A stretch of 64,000 nt of DNA from Bacillus niameyensis (GTDB lineage: Bacteria > Bacillota > Bacilli > Bacillales > Bacillaceae_C), in assembly GCF_001375535.1 (NCBI RefSeq), contig NZ_LN831197.1:567200-631199 (forward strand), given 5' to 3'. The notes beneath the pieces were generated by a model. The model saw only the letters and a program-made list of their open reading frames with translations, was not told where the DNA came from and did no database searches. A program made the translations under genes and the position numbers. Numbering within the stretch: the stretch's first letter is position 1; every line of letters starts with the position of its first letter. Positions 43,371 through 53,147 of the stretch are shown here, in pieces.

Positions 43371-44339
43371 ATGCAAAAGGAAGAATGTATTATTGTTGGT
43401 GGCGGACCATGTGGTTTGTCAGCTGCGATTGCTTTGAAAGAAATTGGTAAAAACCCCTTGATTATTGAAAAGGGGAATATCGCCAATGCGTTATATCATT
43501 ATCCAACTCATCAAACTTTTTTCAGTTCAAGTGAAAAATTAGCTATTGGCGGTGTGCCATTTATCACCGTGGAACGTAAGCCAAAAAGAAACCAAGCACT
43601 TACATATTATCGAGAAGTTGTTAAAGAAAAAGAATTAAGAATTAATCGGTTTGAAACGGTTATTAGTGTACGCAAGGAAGACTCTTTGTTTTATATTGAA
43701 ACGAGTAAAGGAAAATATGAAGCACGATATGTTATTATCGCAACAGGGTATTATGATCATCCGAATTATATGGGAATTCCTGGCGAAAATTTAGACAAGG
43801 TTTTTCATTATTTTAAAGAAGGCCATCCTTACTTTGATACAGAAGTAGCCGTAATTGGTGGCAAAAACTCGGCGGTAGACGCAGCCCTTGAGCTGCATAA
43901 AGCTGGAGCTCGTGTCACTTGCCTTTACCGAGGCAGTGATTATTCTGCAAGTGTTAAACCTTGGATTTTGCCAGAATTTCAAGCTCTCGTAAGAAGCGAA
44001 GAAATAAAGATGGAGTTTAATGCGAATATCATGGAAATTACTCCGCAAAGTTTGAAATATGAAGTCGGAGGACAAGTTTCAGAAATTCCAAATGACTTTG
44101 TTTTTGCTATGGTGGGTTATCACCCGGATCATGTTTTTATTGGCAAGATGGGTGTAAATATTGATAAGGAAACAGGCAGACCTACTTTTAATCATGAAAC
44201 AATGGAAACAAACGTTGAGAATCTATTTATTGCAGGTGTTATTGCAGCCGGAAATGATGCAAATGAGATTTTTATTGAGAACGGACGTTTCCATGGAGAC
44301 CTAATTGCTGCCTATATTCAAAAAGAAGAAAAAATATAA
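43371..44339 (+). CDS. ypdA: bacillithiol disulfide reductase YpdA (Bdr)
   Basis: A 322-residue FAD/NADPH oxidoreductase. The FAD-binding GGGPCGLSAAIALKEIG (residues about 10-26) includes the conserved Cys characteristic of YpdA/Bdr. A second dinucleotide motif VAVIGGKNSAVDAALELHKA binds NADPH, and a C-terminal NLFIAGVIAAGNDAN closes the FAD site. It reduces bacillithiol disulfide in the cytosol. GGAGAG precedes the ATG. A terminator follows at 44343-44371. Confidence 0.92.
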   Translation: MQKEECIIVGGGPCGLSAAIALKEIGKNPLIIEKGNIANALYHYPTHQTFFSSSEKLAIGGVPFITVERKPKRNQALTYYREVVKEKELRINRFETVISVRKEDSLFYIETSKGKYEARYVIIATGYYDHPNYMGIPGENLDKVFHYFKEGHPYFDTEVAVIGGKNSAVDAALELHKAGARVTCLYRGSDYSASVKPWILPEFQALVRSEEIKMEFNANIMEITPQSLKYEVGGQVSEIPNDFVFAMVGYHPDHVFIGKMGVNIDKETGRPTFNHETMETNVENLFIAGVIAAGNDANEIFIENGRFHGDLIAAYIQKEEKI

Positions 44340-44342
44340 AAT

Positions 44343-44371
44343 AAAAGCATCCTTCAATATGGGATGCTTTT
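44343..44371 (+). terminator. terminator of ypdA
   Basis: AAAAGCATCC ... GGATGCTTTT, a perfect ten-base stem followed by TA-rich sequence. Confidence 0.8.
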
Positions 44372-44375
44372 ACCT

Positions 44376-44460
44376 ATACGTCTAGCTCCAAAGGACAGGA
44401 CAGGACGGGGCGTTCATCTTTAATATAGAAGGTTTCCAATACGCCGGCGCTTTTGTTCTT
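44376..44460 (+). repeat. dispersed repeat, second family, rearranged copy
   Basis: ACGTCTAGCTCCAAAGGACA, followed by two more AGGAC units, GGGGCGTTCATCTTTAA, and CGCCGGCGCTTTTGTTCTT at the end. The ends match the repeats elsewhere in the window; the middle looks like a degraded twin-hairpin module (AGGAC, CATCTTTA retained; stems lost). It reaches the ansA stop codon. Confidence 0.55.
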
Positions 44461-45434
44461 TAAGCTATAGAAAAAATATCATTGAGTTGTTTAAAATCAT
44501 TCGTATGGGTTAAGGCAACAAGTAATTTAATCCTTGCTTTTTGTCCATTTAATCCATTGCAAAAAATAACACCCATTTCTTTCAGTTGCCTACCTCCACC
44601 ATCATAATCATAAACATCTTGAGCAATTCCATTAAAACATCGGGAGACGAGAACGATTGGTATGTTGGAACTTATTATCTTTTTGATTCCACTCATACAA
44701 TAAGGCGGAAGATTTCCTTGACCAAGCGCTTCAATGACAACCCCGTCATATTGTAAATCGTGGATGGCATCAAATAAATCTGCCTCCATTCCAGCATATG
44801 TTTTTACTAAAGTCACTCTTTTTGTAATGTTATTCAGTGTGTATTTTTCAGAGAATAGTGACTTATGGTGAAAGACGATTTCTCTCTTTGTCACAATCCC
44901 AATAGGTCCATATTGCGGGCTTTGAAAAGTCGAGACATTGCTAGTATGTGTCTTCGTTACATTCGCAGCTGTATGGATTTCGTCATTCAAAACGACAAGC
45001 ACACCTTTTCCTCTAGCCTCTTGCGTACAAGCAACACGTACAGATGAAATAAAATTGTAAAGTCCGTCAGAGCCAACTTCATTAATAGATCGCATTGCAC
45101 CCGTAACAATGATTGGAATATCTGTTTGTAATGTTAAATCTAGAAAATATGCTGTTTCCTCCAATGTATCTGTTCCATGAGTAATTACGACACCATCTAT
45201 AGACTTTTTGCGAGTCTCTTGTTCAATTAATATTTTTAATTCCAACATATTTGAAACAGTAATATGTGGTGAGGGAAGATGAAAAGGTTGTTTAGTAATT
45301 AAATTTGCCAATTTGTCAAGCTGCCTAGCATAACTTAATAATGGATTTTCGATAGTTGGAGAAACAGAACCTGTTTGTTCATTCTCCTGCATTGAAATAG
45401 TACCACCGGTATGTAAAACAAGAATATTCTTCAT
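44460..45434 (-). CDS. ansA: L-asparaginase, type I-like
   Basis: A 324-residue asparaginase. First catalytic threonine in LVLHTGGTISMQ (about residue 12), and second in GVVITHGTDTLEETAYFLDL (about 88), with the lysine-containing middle region. No signal peptide, so cytoplasmic; hydrolyses asparagine to aspartate and ammonia. It is alone on the minus strand; no ansB (aspartase) or ansR lies next to it, unlike the B. subtilis ans operon. The gene is bounded by a dispersed repeat at its 3' end. Confidence 0.92.
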   Translation of the reverse strand: MKNILVLHTGGTISMQENEQTGSVSPTIENPLLSYARQLDKLANLITKQPFHLPSPHITVSNMLELKILIEQETRKKSIDGVVITHGTDTLEETAYFLDLTLQTDIPIIVTGAMRSINEVGSDGLYNFISSVRVACTQEARGKGVLVVLNDEIHTAANVTKTHTSNVSTFQSPQYGPIGIVTKREIVFHHKSLFSEKYTLNNITKRVTLVKTYAGMEADLFDAIHDLQYDGVVIEALGQGNLPPYCMSGIKKIISSNIPIVLVSRCFNGIAQDVYDYDGGGRQLKEMGVIFCNGLNGQKARIKLLVALTHTNDFKQLNDIFSIA

Positions 45435-45532
45435 TTATTTCCGCCTTTTGCTTTAATATTACTTAAAGATCATTTTCAATCATTCTGTTCCATGATAGGA
45501 TAAAAGAAATAGAAAGAAAAGAGTGCTGTTTT

Positions 45533-46207
45533 ATGTTTGGCATATTATCTGCTGGGATCGCTCCCGGTCTAGCATTGATTAGCTATTTTTATTTACGGGA
45601 TCAATATCAACAAGAACCTATTCTTAATGTTTTTAAGGTGTTCATGTTTGGCGCTATTTTAACATTTCCAGTAATGTTTATGCAATATGTGATTATTGAG
45701 GAAGATTTTATAAATAATGGATTTCTAAATTCATTTATCTCAGCAGCATTTTTAGAAGAGTTTTTCAAATGGTTTATTTTGTTTTTAGCTATATACAAGC
45801 ATGCCGATTTTGATGAACCTTATGATGGTATAGTATACGGAGCGGCTATTTCGTTAGGGTTTGCGACAATGGAAAATATATTATACTTAGTCTCATATGG
45901 TATTAAATTTGCTTTTGGGCGTGCATTACTTCCTGTGTCCAGCCATGCCTTATTTGGAGTCCTAATGGGATATTATTTAGGAAAAGCAAAATTTAATATT
46001 GGAGGTAAAAATATAATTTGGCTCGTTTCTTCCTTTTTCGTCCCCTTTATTTTGCATGGGTTTTATGATTCCATTCTTGTACTCGGAAAAAGATGGTTAT
46101 TTTATATGGTTCCCTTTATGTTATGCCTTTGGTATATCAGTCTTAGAAAGGTAAAACATGCACATATTTTAACTAGAAAACACAATGAAGAAGGCACTGC
46201 ATTTTGA
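45533..46207 (+). CDS. prsW: intramembrane protease PrsW
   Basis: A 224-residue polytopic membrane protease matching PrsW (YpdC). Motifs in membrane helices are AAFLEEFFKW (EE, about residues 74-83), FATMEN, VSSHALFGVLMGYYLG and FILHGFYDS. In B. subtilis PrsW makes the first cut in the anti-sigma factor RsiW, releasing sigma-W under envelope stress. This is relevant because xpaC-telA in this window has a sigma-W-type promoter. A hairpin overlaps its 3' end. Confidence 0.92.
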   Translation: MFGILSAGIAPGLALISYFYLRDQYQQEPILNVFKVFMFGAILTFPVMFMQYVIIEEDFINNGFLNSFISAAFLEEFFKWFILFLAIYKHADFDEPYDGIVYGAAISLGFATMENILYLVSYGIKFAFGRALLPVSSHALFGVLMGYYLGKAKFNIGGKNIIWLVSSFFVPFILHGFYDSILVLGKRWLFYMVPFMLCLWYISLRKVKHAHILTRKHNEEGTAF

Positions 46208-46232
46208 GTTTAAAAAATGCAGTGTTTTTTTT
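46195..46232 (+). terminator. terminator of prsW
   Basis: CACTGCATTTT ... AAAAATGCAGTG followed by eight T residues; it overlaps the last codons of prsW. Confidence 0.85.
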
Positions 46233-46299
46233 CATGCATAAAAAACCAATTCTTCTAGGACAATACTATGTAGGAAAACTTTTTTTGGAGGCTAAGAAA

Positions 46300-47133
46300 A
46301 TGAGATTTAGCAAAACTGCAAAGCTAATATCCGTTTTATTATTGTGTAGTTTGATGGTTACGACTTCACCAATGGACAAAACAAGAGCCTTTACGAATCA
46401 GGTGATTCAACAAGGGGCAGTCGGAGATGATGTTATTGAATTGCAGGCCAGACTCCAATATTTAGGCTTCTACAACGGGAAAATTGACGGAGTCTTTGGC
46501 TGGGGGACGTATTGGGCACTTAGAAATTTTCAATATGAATTTGGGCTCCCTATTGATGGTCTCGCAGGAGAAAAGACGAAGGCCAAGTTGGTTAATGCAT
46601 CTAAATATAACGAGCAATATGTTAAGGAACAAATCAATAAAGGGAATAAATTTACTCATTATGGCGGTACTGATTTAGGCAAACAATCAACTTCTAATAA
46701 TAATACTTCGGGTAATACAGGCAATCAAGGCGGCAACCCAGCTCCCAAACCAACTGCAGCAAACACCCCTGCAGGATTCTCACAAAACGATATCCAATTA
46801 ATGGCTAATGCAGTCCATGGGGAAGCACGGGGAGAGCCCTATGAAGGTCAAGTTGCAGTAGCGGCTGTTATCTTAAATCGGGTAAATAGTGCATCCTTTC
46901 CGAACACTGTGTCAGGAGTCATATTTGAACCTGGAGCTTTCACAGCTGTAGCAGATGGACAAATATGGTTAACACCAAACGAGACATCGAAAAGAGCTGT
47001 GTTAGATGCAATTAATGGGTGGGATCCTACGAATAGTGCTTTATATTACTTTAATCCAGATACAGCAACGAGCGCATGGATTTGGACGAGGCCACAAATT
47101 AAGCGGATAGGTAAACATATCTTTTGTATGTAG
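46300..47133 (+). CDS. sleB: spore cortex-lytic enzyme SleB
   Basis: A 277-residue exported enzyme. A signal peptide (about residues 1-33) is followed by a peptidoglycan-binding domain (GAVGDDVIELQARLQYLGFY), an Asn/Gly-rich linker, and the hydrolase_2 catalytic domain (LMANAVHGEARGEPYEGQVA with the catalytic Glu). SleB is a lytic transglycosylase that degrades spore cortex muramic-delta-lactam during germination. ATG at 46300 has GGAGG eight bases upstream. It forms a pair with ypeB, needed for its stability. Confidence 0.95.
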   Translation: MRFSKTAKLISVLLLCSLMVTTSPMDKTRAFTNQVIQQGAVGDDVIELQARLQYLGFYNGKIDGVFGWGTYWALRNFQYEFGLPIDGLAGEKTKAKLVNASKYNEQYVKEQINKGNKFTHYGGTDLGKQSTSNNNTSGNTGNQGGNPAPKPTAANTPAGFSQNDIQLMANAVHGEARGEPYEGQVAVAAVILNRVNSASFPNTVSGVIFEPGAFTAVADGQIWLTPNETSKRAVLDAINGWDPTNSALYYFNPDTATSAWIWTRPQIKRIGKHIFCM

Positions 47134-47208
47134 TTCGACATGAAACTAAGGGAATCCGAATGATTATTGTTCGAAGCTTGAAGATAATTTGAATAGAGGT
47201 GGTTTCTA

Positions 47209-48558
47209 ATGATTCGATCAATTTTAATTGCAGTTTTAGCGATAGGGGTTGCTGGAACAGCCTATTGGGGTTATCAGGAGCATCAAGAAAAAAATGCGAT
47301 ACTGATTAATGCTGAAAATAATTATCAAAGTGCTTTTCACGATTTAAGTTATCAAATGGATGTGCTGCATGACAAGATAGGCACAACTCTTGCTATGAAC
47401 ACAAAGAACTCGCTTTCACCGGCACTTGCAGATGTATGGCGAATTACTTCTGAAGCCCGTACTCGTGTTGGTCAGTTACCTTTAACACTTTTGCCGTTTA
47501 ATAAAACGGAGGAATTTTTGGCGAATATCGGTAACTTTAGTTATCGTACTGCGGTGCGGGATTTAGATAAATCACCACTTACAGAAGAAGAATATGCCAC
47601 ATTAAAAAAACTTTACAATCAAAGTGATGATATTCGTTCCGAACTGAGGCAAGTCCAACATTTAGTATTAAAGAATAATTTAAGGTGGATGGACGTTGAG
47701 ATGGCGCTAGCTTCTGGAAAAGAAGCAGCGGATAATACGATCATCGACGGATTTAAAACAGTAGAAAAGCAAGCGAAAGGATTTGGAGAAGAGCATTTAC
47801 AAGATTCAACAATGGTAACATTTCAAAAGAAAGATGAAAATTTTGCACATTTAAAAGGTAAGTCGATTTCAAAAGAGGAAGCGGTCGAACTTGCTAAAAA
47901 GTATTCTGGTATTAAAAATGTTAATGAAGTTAAAGTTGTAGATAATGGTAAGGGGGCTGCCTTCGACTTCTTCAGCGTGAATCTCGATAATGGAAATGGA
48001 GATGGGGCAAGCATTGATATTACTAAAAAAGGTGGTTATCCAGTTTGGCTAATGAATCACCGTGAAATTGGGGAACAAAAAGTCAGCTTAAATGATGCCG
48101 CAAATAAGGCTAATGATTATCTTCAGAAACACGGATATAAAGATCTTAAACTAGCCGAAAGCGTTCAATATGATACCCAGGGGTTATTTACATTTACAAC
48201 TGTGCAAGATGGTGTGAGAATTTATCCTGAGTCAATCAAGGTCAAAGTAGCGCTCGATAACGGGAAAATCATTGGTTTTGCTGCAACTGATTATTTAAAA
48301 GGCCACCATGAACGTAAAATTCAAAGTCCAAAAATAACAGAAAAAGAAGCACAAGAACATATAAATAAAAATGTTAAATTGATGGAAAATAATTTGGCCG
48401 TCATTGTTAACGAACTAGGACAAGAAGTTCTATGTTATGAATTTTTAGGTACATTGGATCAGGACACATATCGAATTTATATTAATGCTGGAAATGGTAT
48501 GGAAGAAAAGGTTGAGAAACTGCAAAATGCGGAACCGATGTATAACGATGTTTTATAA
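47209..48558 (+). CDS. ypeB: germination protein YpeB
   Basis: A 449-residue protein with an N-terminal membrane anchor (residues 3-20), a helical N-terminal domain, and C-terminal PepSY-like domains (AAFDFFSVNLDNGNG, KITEKEAQEHINKNV). It co-localises with and stabilises SleB in dormant spores. It starts 75 bases after sleB. GAGGTGG is the ribosome binding site. A very strong terminator follows. Confidence 0.95.
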   Translation: MIRSILIAVLAIGVAGTAYWGYQEHQEKNAILINAENNYQSAFHDLSYQMDVLHDKIGTTLAMNTKNSLSPALADVWRITSEARTRVGQLPLTLLPFNKTEEFLANIGNFSYRTAVRDLDKSPLTEEEYATLKKLYNQSDDIRSELRQVQHLVLKNNLRWMDVEMALASGKEAADNTIIDGFKTVEKQAKGFGEEHLQDSTMVTFQKKDENFAHLKGKSISKEEAVELAKKYSGIKNVNEVKVVDNGKGAAFDFFSVNLDNGNGDGASIDITKKGGYPVWLMNHREIGEQKVSLNDAANKANDYLQKHGYKDLKLAESVQYDTQGLFTFTTVQDGVRIYPESIKVKVALDNGKIIGFAATDYLKGHHERKIQSPKITEKEAQEHINKNVKLMENNLAVIVNELGQEVLCYEFLGTLDQDTYRIYINAGNGMEEKVEKLQNAEPMYNDVL

Positions 48559-48561
48559 GTT

Positions 48562-48611
48562 AAATCAACTTACAGTGAAACGATATGAGTCACTGTAAGT
48601 TGATTTTTTTT
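48562..48611 (+). terminator. terminator of sleB-ypeB
   Basis: A perfect 17-base inverted repeat (AAATCAACTTACAGTGA and its complement) with an 11-base loop and an eight-T tail. Confidence 0.9.
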
Positions 48612-48692
48612 AATATAAAATTTACTAGCAAAGTGATGTTTTTCATGAGATAATACTAAATAATCAGTCAAAAAGTAATAAGGTGTGACATT

Positions 48693-49352
48693 ATGTTTAA
48701 AGTAGGAATGGAGCTAATACTTGAGTTAAGTCATAATGACCAAACGGAGCAACTTCGGTCGAAGGTATCAGACTTTACAGATAATATGTTATTAATTTCT
48801 TATCCAGTGAGTATCGAATCGAATCGAATCGTATATTTACCTAACGGTGAACACTTATTTGCAAGTTTTTCGGATAAGAACACAGGGGCTACCTATTTAT
48901 TTAAAACGAAAATAATAAATCGATTCAATAAACAAATTCCAATGCTCGCACTTGCCCTACCAAATGAGCAGGATTTAATGAAAATTCAGCGCAGGCAATT
49001 TGTAAGAGTAAAAACGGCGATTGATATTTCTCTTGATTTTCCCGAGCGTAACACTCAATTACCTACAATTACAGACGATTTAAGTGGTGGCGGGTGTGCG
49101 GTCGTAATTCCAGAACATTCCCCTATAGTGAGGGGAGATTTTGGAAGGGCTTGCATTGTTTTGCCGTTTCAAGATCATCATTACAAATATTTAAATTTGG
49201 ATTGTAGAATTACTAGACGATTCGAAAGAAATAAAATTCATTTATTATCAGTTCAGTTTTTAAATTTGACGAATACAGAGCAGCAACAGTTAATTCGCTA
49301 CACATTCGATAAACAATTACAATATCGAAAAAAAGGAATATTAGTTGAATAA
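48693..49352 (+). CDS. ypfA: PilZ-domain cyclic-di-GMP receptor YpfA (MotI/DgrA)
   Basis: A 219-residue protein with an N-terminal YcgR-like flagellar brake domain and a C-terminal PilZ domain. The c-di-GMP binding motifs are RRQFVRV (RxxxR, about residues 104-110) and DDLSGGGC (D/NxSxxG, about 131-138). In B. subtilis the protein inhibits flagellar motor MotA when bound to c-di-GMP. It is followed closely by ypfB. Confidence 0.92.
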   Translation: MFKVGMELILELSHNDQTEQLRSKVSDFTDNMLLISYPVSIESNRIVYLPNGEHLFASFSDKNTGATYLFKTKIINRFNKQIPMLALALPNEQDLMKIQRRQFVRVKTAIDISLDFPERNTQLPTITDDLSGGGCAVVIPEHSPIVRGDFGRACIVLPFQDHHYKYLNLDCRITRRFERNKIHLLSVQFLNLTNTEQQQLIRYTFDKQLQYRKKGILVE

Positions 49353-49397
49353 AATTGGGGAAAATTACAAATGATAAGGAAAAACGGAGTTAACAAT

Positions 49398-49586
49398 ATG
49401 AGAACTTTAGACCGGATATTATTAAAACTCGTTCTCGTGCACCTAGTCTTCCTTATCGTTGTTCAACTCTCTTTCCATCATGTGAGTTTGTTTGAATATA
49501 CGAATAAATTAATCCAATATGAAGGTGTTTCAGGGATTGAGGAACAACCAAAGCAAGATGTCTTTCGAATGAAGGAGAATGAATGA
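49398..49586 (+). CDS. ypfB: YpfB family protein (DUF5359)
   Basis: A 62-residue protein with an N-terminal transmembrane helix (about residues 8-26, [16 protein letters not shown]) and an acidic tail. It matches YpfB, found between ypfA and cmk. Function unknown. ATG at 49398 has CGGAG upstream; an in-frame ATG at 49371 gives a longer, less likely start. An intrinsic terminator begins within three bases of its stop. Confidence 0.78.
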   Translation: MRTLDRILLKLVLVHLVFLIVVQLSFHHVSLFEYTNKLIQYEGVSGIEEQPKQDVFRMKENE

Positions 49587-49619
49587 AAAGGCTACTCTTT
49601 ATTTTAAGGGTAGCTTTTT
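49587..49619 (+). terminator. terminator of ypfA-ypfB
   Basis: AAAGGCTACTCTT ... AAGGGTAGCTTTTT: about 12 pairs with G-U pairs and a T-tail. It shows that the long frame upstream of cmk is not coding. Confidence 0.8.
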
Positions 49620-49729
49620 CAATTCTTCTAATTTTTATATCCTATTCAAATTTATTTTTTAAGGATTACGACTTGTTCTATGGTAAAATAAGAACAACAA
49701 TTAATTTACAATTTAAGCAGGTGAGGGAT

Positions 49730-50413
49730 TTGGAAGATAAAAAGATAAGCATCGCTATTGATGGACCTGCAGGAGCAGGGAAAAGTACAGTCGCAAAAAT
49801 TGTTGCAGAAAAATTAGGATATATATATGTTGACACAGGAGCGATGTATAGAGCACTAACATACAAAGCGGTTCAAAGTAATATTAATGTTACTAATGAG
49901 CAAGAATTATCAGAACTGTTAGCTGAGACAGCGATTGAATTGAAACCATCAGAAAATGGTCAACTTGTTTTTGTAGATGGGTTAGATGTATCTAATGAAA
50001 TTCGCACAGAAGCTGTAACAACCAAAGTTTCTACAGTTGCTGCACATGGTCAAATTAGGGAAAACATGGTATCCCGTCAGAAAAAAATGGGCGAGAATGG
50101 TGGCATCATTATGGATGGTCGCGATATTGGGACCGAAGTATTGCCCCATGCAGAATTGAAAATATTTTTAGTTGCGAGCGTGGAAATTAGAGCAGAAAGA
50201 AGACATTTGGAAAACAAACAAAAAGGATTTCCTTCGAACTTAGAAAAGTTAAAGAGCGAAATTAAATTACGTGATCAGCAAGATTCAGAACGTAAAATTT
50301 CTCCATTAAGAAAAGCGGAAGATGCAGTTGAAATTGATACTTCTGCACTTTCAATTGGTGAGGTTGCTGAACGGATATACGACCTTGCTTGTGAAAGGAT
50401 GGAAGAACAGTGA
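49730..50413 (+). CDS. cmk: cytidylate kinase
   Basis: A 227-residue nucleoside monophosphate kinase that converts (d)CMP to (d)CDP. The P-loop is [20 protein letters not shown] (about residues 8-27); [10 protein letters not shown] and [20 protein letters not shown] follow. The frame reaches upstream to 49583, but that extension reads through a terminator hairpin. TTG at 49730 after AGGTGAGGG gives the family N-terminus ([12 protein letters not shown]). It overlaps plsC by four bases. Confidence 0.94.
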   Translation: MEDKKISIAIDGPAGAGKSTVAKIVAEKLGYIYVDTGAMYRALTYKAVQSNINVTNEQELSELLAETAIELKPSENGQLVFVDGLDVSNEIRTEAVTTKVSTVAAHGQIRENMVSRQKKMGENGGIIMDGRDIGTEVLPHAELKIFLVASVEIRAERRHLENKQKGFPSNLEKLKSEIKLRDQQDSERKISPLRKAEDAVEIDTSALSIGEVAERIYDLACERMEEQ

Positions 50414-50997
50414 GTTTTTACGGATTTGCTAGGGCGGTTGTAAAAGGAATTTTAAAACCGCTTTATAGAATTGAAATTAAGGGTCGTGAAAAGTTCCCTA
50501 AAGAAGGCGGCGTGTTACTTTGCTCCAATCATATTAGTAACTTAGATCCGCCTGTCGTTGGCAGTTGTGCACCTAGACCTGTACATTTTATGGCAAAAGC
50601 AGAACTATTTCAAAATGCTGGAAGCAGAAAACTAATGGAGGCGATTAATGCTTTTCCCGTTAAAAGGGGAATGAGTGATCGTGAAGCATTGAGAACAGGT
50701 TTAAAATTGTTAAAAGAGGATAATGTTGTCGGTCTTTTTCCTGAAGGGACTAGAAGTAAGACGGGAGAACTAGGAAAGGGTTTAGCTGGAGCGGGCTTTT
50801 TTGCTTTGAGATCGACGGCACACATTGTACCTTGTGCTATTATCGGCCCTTATAAACCTTTTAAAAAGCAAGTTGTCATTTTCGGAGAACCGATAGATTT
50901 TACTGAACAGCGTCAAAATAAGGTATCTGCGGATGTAGCAACTGAACTTATTATGCTAGAAATCCAAAAACTTATAGATGGTCACAAGATTAATTGA
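50410..50997 (+). CDS. plsC: 1-acylglycerol-3-phosphate acyltransferase PlsC
   Basis: A 195-residue membrane-associated acyltransferase. Motif I is [10 protein letters not shown] (HxxxxD), motif III FPEGTRS, motif [10 protein letters not shown]. It makes phosphatidic acid from lysophosphatidic acid. The start is GTG at 50410 overlapping the cmk stop. cmk-plsC-ypfD order is as in B. subtilis. Confidence 0.93.
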   Translation: MSFYGFARAVVKGILKPLYRIEIKGREKFPKEGGVLLCSNHISNLDPPVVGSCAPRPVHFMAKAELFQNAGSRKLMEAINAFPVKRGMSDREALRTGLKLLKEDNVVGLFPEGTRSKTGELGKGLAGAGFFALRSTAHIVPCAIIGPYKPFKKQVVIFGEPIDFTEQRQNKVSADVATELIMLEIQKLIDGHKIN

Positions 50998-51143
50998 ATA
51001 TTTGGAAATTATGCAGTAGGAATTACTTGACAAAAGAATTCATTTATAAGAAGTTAGTAACAGGACAATTTGTAATTTTTAGTAAGGAAGGGATTTCATT
51101 TTTTAATCCTTGTATTTTTTAAAGTTGGATAGGAGGAGTACAT

Positions 51144-52280
51144 ATGCCCGAGGATATGAATGATATTGAAGTGAAGAATTTCTCTGAGGGAGATCAAGTG
51201 AAAGGAACCGTCACTAAAATTGAAGAAAAACAAGTCCTTGTCGATATCGAAGGAAGCAAATTGGATGGAATAATTCCTATTAGTGAGCTTTCTAGCCTTC
51301 ATATAGAAAAGGCATCTGATGTTGTCAACGAGGGAGATATCCTTGATCTAATTGTAACGAAAGTGGAAGAGGAGCTACTTGTTCTTTCTAAACGTAGAGT
51401 AGACGCTGAGAATGCGTGGGCAACATTAGAACAACGGTTCCAAAACAATGAAGTATTTGACGCTGAAGTGAATGAAATTGTAAAAGGTGGTCTCGTTGTC
51501 GATTTAGGTGTTCGCGGGTTTGTCCCAGCATCGATGGTTGAAGATCATTATGTTGAAGATTTTTCTGAATATCAAGGAAAAACGCTTTCTTTTAAAATTG
51601 TTGAACTAGATAAAGAAAAAAATCGACTAATTTTATCACATCGAATTGTCGTGGAAGAAGAAAAAGAAAACGAGAAAAAAGCTGCTCTAGACAAACTGGA
51701 AGCAGGACAAGTTATAGAAGGTACAGTTCAAAGATTAACCGATTTTGGTGCTTTTGTTGATATTGGTGGGGTTGATGGACTTGTTCATATCTCCCAATTG
51801 TCACATCAACATGTCGATAAGCCAGCAGAAGTTGTAAGTGAAGGGGATAAAGTTCAGGTGAAGATCCTTTCTGTCGATCGAGATAATGAACGCATATCGC
51901 TTTCTATTAAGGAGACGTTACCAGGGCCATGGCAAAATATTTCTGAAAAGGCTCCAGTGGGCTCTGTATTAGAAGGGATTGTTAAGCGTCTTGTATCTTT
52001 CGGTGCGTTTGTTGAAGTTTTCCCTGGTGTAGAAGGGCTTGTTCATATCTCTCAAATTTCCCATAAACATATTGGTACCCCTCACGAAGTTTTAGAAGAG
52101 GGTGAAAAGGTTAAGGTTAAAGTACTTGATGTCAATGAAAGTGATCAACGCTTATCACTTAGTATTAAGGAACTTGAGGAACAGTTTAACCAACCGAAAG
52201 ATTATGACTTACCTGAGGAATCTAAAGGTTTCCAGCTCAGTGATATGATTGGTGATAAATTAAAAGATTTCAATAAGTAA
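51144..52280 (+). CDS. ypfD: S1-domain RNA-binding protein YpfD (ribosomal protein S1 homologue)
   Basis: A 378-residue protein with four S1 repeats, at about residues 15-80, 100-168, 188-257 and 275-343. Typical are GTVQRLTDFGAFVDIGGVDG with LVHISQLSH, and GIVKRLVSFGAFVEVFPGVE. It is shorter than the six-repeat S1 of Gram-negative bacteria and corresponds to YpfD, which is dispensable in B. subtilis. It probably aids translation of some mRNAs. AGGAGG precedes the ATG. Confidence 0.93.
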   Translation: MPEDMNDIEVKNFSEGDQVKGTVTKIEEKQVLVDIEGSKLDGIIPISELSSLHIEKASDVVNEGDILDLIVTKVEEELLVLSKRRVDAENAWATLEQRFQNNEVFDAEVNEIVKGGLVVDLGVRGFVPASMVEDHYVEDFSEYQGKTLSFKIVELDKEKNRLILSHRIVVEEEKENEKKAALDKLEAGQVIEGTVQRLTDFGAFVDIGGVDGLVHISQLSHQHVDKPAEVVSEGDKVQVKILSVDRDNERISLSIKETLPGPWQNISEKAPVGSVLEGIVKRLVSFGAFVEVFPGVEGLVHISQISHKHIGTPHEVLEEGEKVKVKVLDVNESDQRLSLSIKELEEQFNQPKDYDLPEESKGFQLSDMIGDKLKDFNK

Positions 52281-52283
52281 AAT

Positions 52284-52319
52284 AAATGCCTTCCGATATA
52301 TATTTCGGAAGGCATTTTT
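52284..52319 (+). terminator. terminator of ypfD
   Basis: AAATGCCTTCCGA ... TCGGAAGGCATTTTT with a short AT loop. Confidence 0.87.
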
Positions 52320-52365
52320 GATTAAATCTCTCGCTCATTCCCCATAATGAAAGAGAGGTGATTCT

Positions 52366-52962
52366 ATGGCTGGGAATTTATTCTTTTTATTTATGTGGTG
52401 TCTATGGATTTATTTTACTTTTATGATGAATAAAAATAATAACATTCGATGGAAGGCAGCAGCATCTATTCTTATAATAATAATTTTTGTGCCTGTTAAA
52501 ATGGATGTTGGACCATTAACTTTAAGTGGCCCTGCTTTATTTTTGCTTTTTGCTTGTTATTATATGGCAGCAAAATTTACTTTGAAGAAACAAATATATT
52601 TACTTTTTTCAGTGATCGCGCTAATGCTCGGGTATACTGGTTTTTTACTAATGGAACTATATGATCCTATTTGGGTGATAATAGACAGAAGAATAATATT
52701 ATCATTTGTATTATTTGTGGTCGGCTATTTTATATATCCCACCTCTATCCGCTTGCGATTACTTTTTATCCTTCTTGGGGTTATACAAGGAGAGATCGTT
52801 TTTGCTATTATTTTGTCTAAATGGCAAATATCTTATATAATTGGAGCTCTCGAATCCTTTGATTTCCTTGCCATAGTAACTTTTTCAAATATAGTTCAAC
52901 AGTTTTTTGCAAGTTTCCAATCACATATTAAATTACAGAAGGGGAAAAAGGCATTATATTAA
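52366..52962 (+). CDS. yphA: YphA family membrane protein
   Basis: A 198-residue very hydrophobic protein with about six or seven transmembrane helices (first at residues 3-20) and a short basic tail. It resembles B. subtilis YphA by position and character. Function unknown. AGAGAGGTGA is the ribosome binding site. It stands alone between ypfD and der; the B. subtilis genes fni and yphB are not here. Confidence 0.7.
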   Translation: MAGNLFFLFMWCLWIYFTFMMNKNNNIRWKAAASILIIIIFVPVKMDVGPLTLSGPALFLLFACYYMAAKFTLKKQIYLLFSVIALMLGYTGFLLMELYDPIWVIIDRRIILSFVLFVVGYFIYPTSIRLRLLFILLGVIQGEIVFAIILSKWQISYIIGALESFDFLAIVTFSNIVQQFFASFQSHIKLQKGKKALY

Positions 52963-53147
52963 CCCTTCTAATCTAACATACCTTTTTCTGGAATAGTATG
53001 TTACGATTTCTTACAGAAGAAGGTATGAAATTTAGCTAGTATTGAATCCATCTCTGTGAATTGACACCAAGCTTTACTTAAGAAAAATTGAAATATCTTC
53101 CGTAAGTAAAATCAGTAGAATTTAGTTAGTAAAGTGAGTGATGAAAA

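Noticed and set aside
46204-46299. 32-residue N-terminal extension of SleB
   Set aside because: It overlaps the prsW terminator; ATG at 46300 has a good ribosome binding site and gives a proper signal peptide.
49583-49729. 49-residue N-terminal extension of cmk
   Set aside because: It reads through an intrinsic terminator, has no homology to Cmk, and a TTG with a ribosome binding site at 49730 gives the family length.
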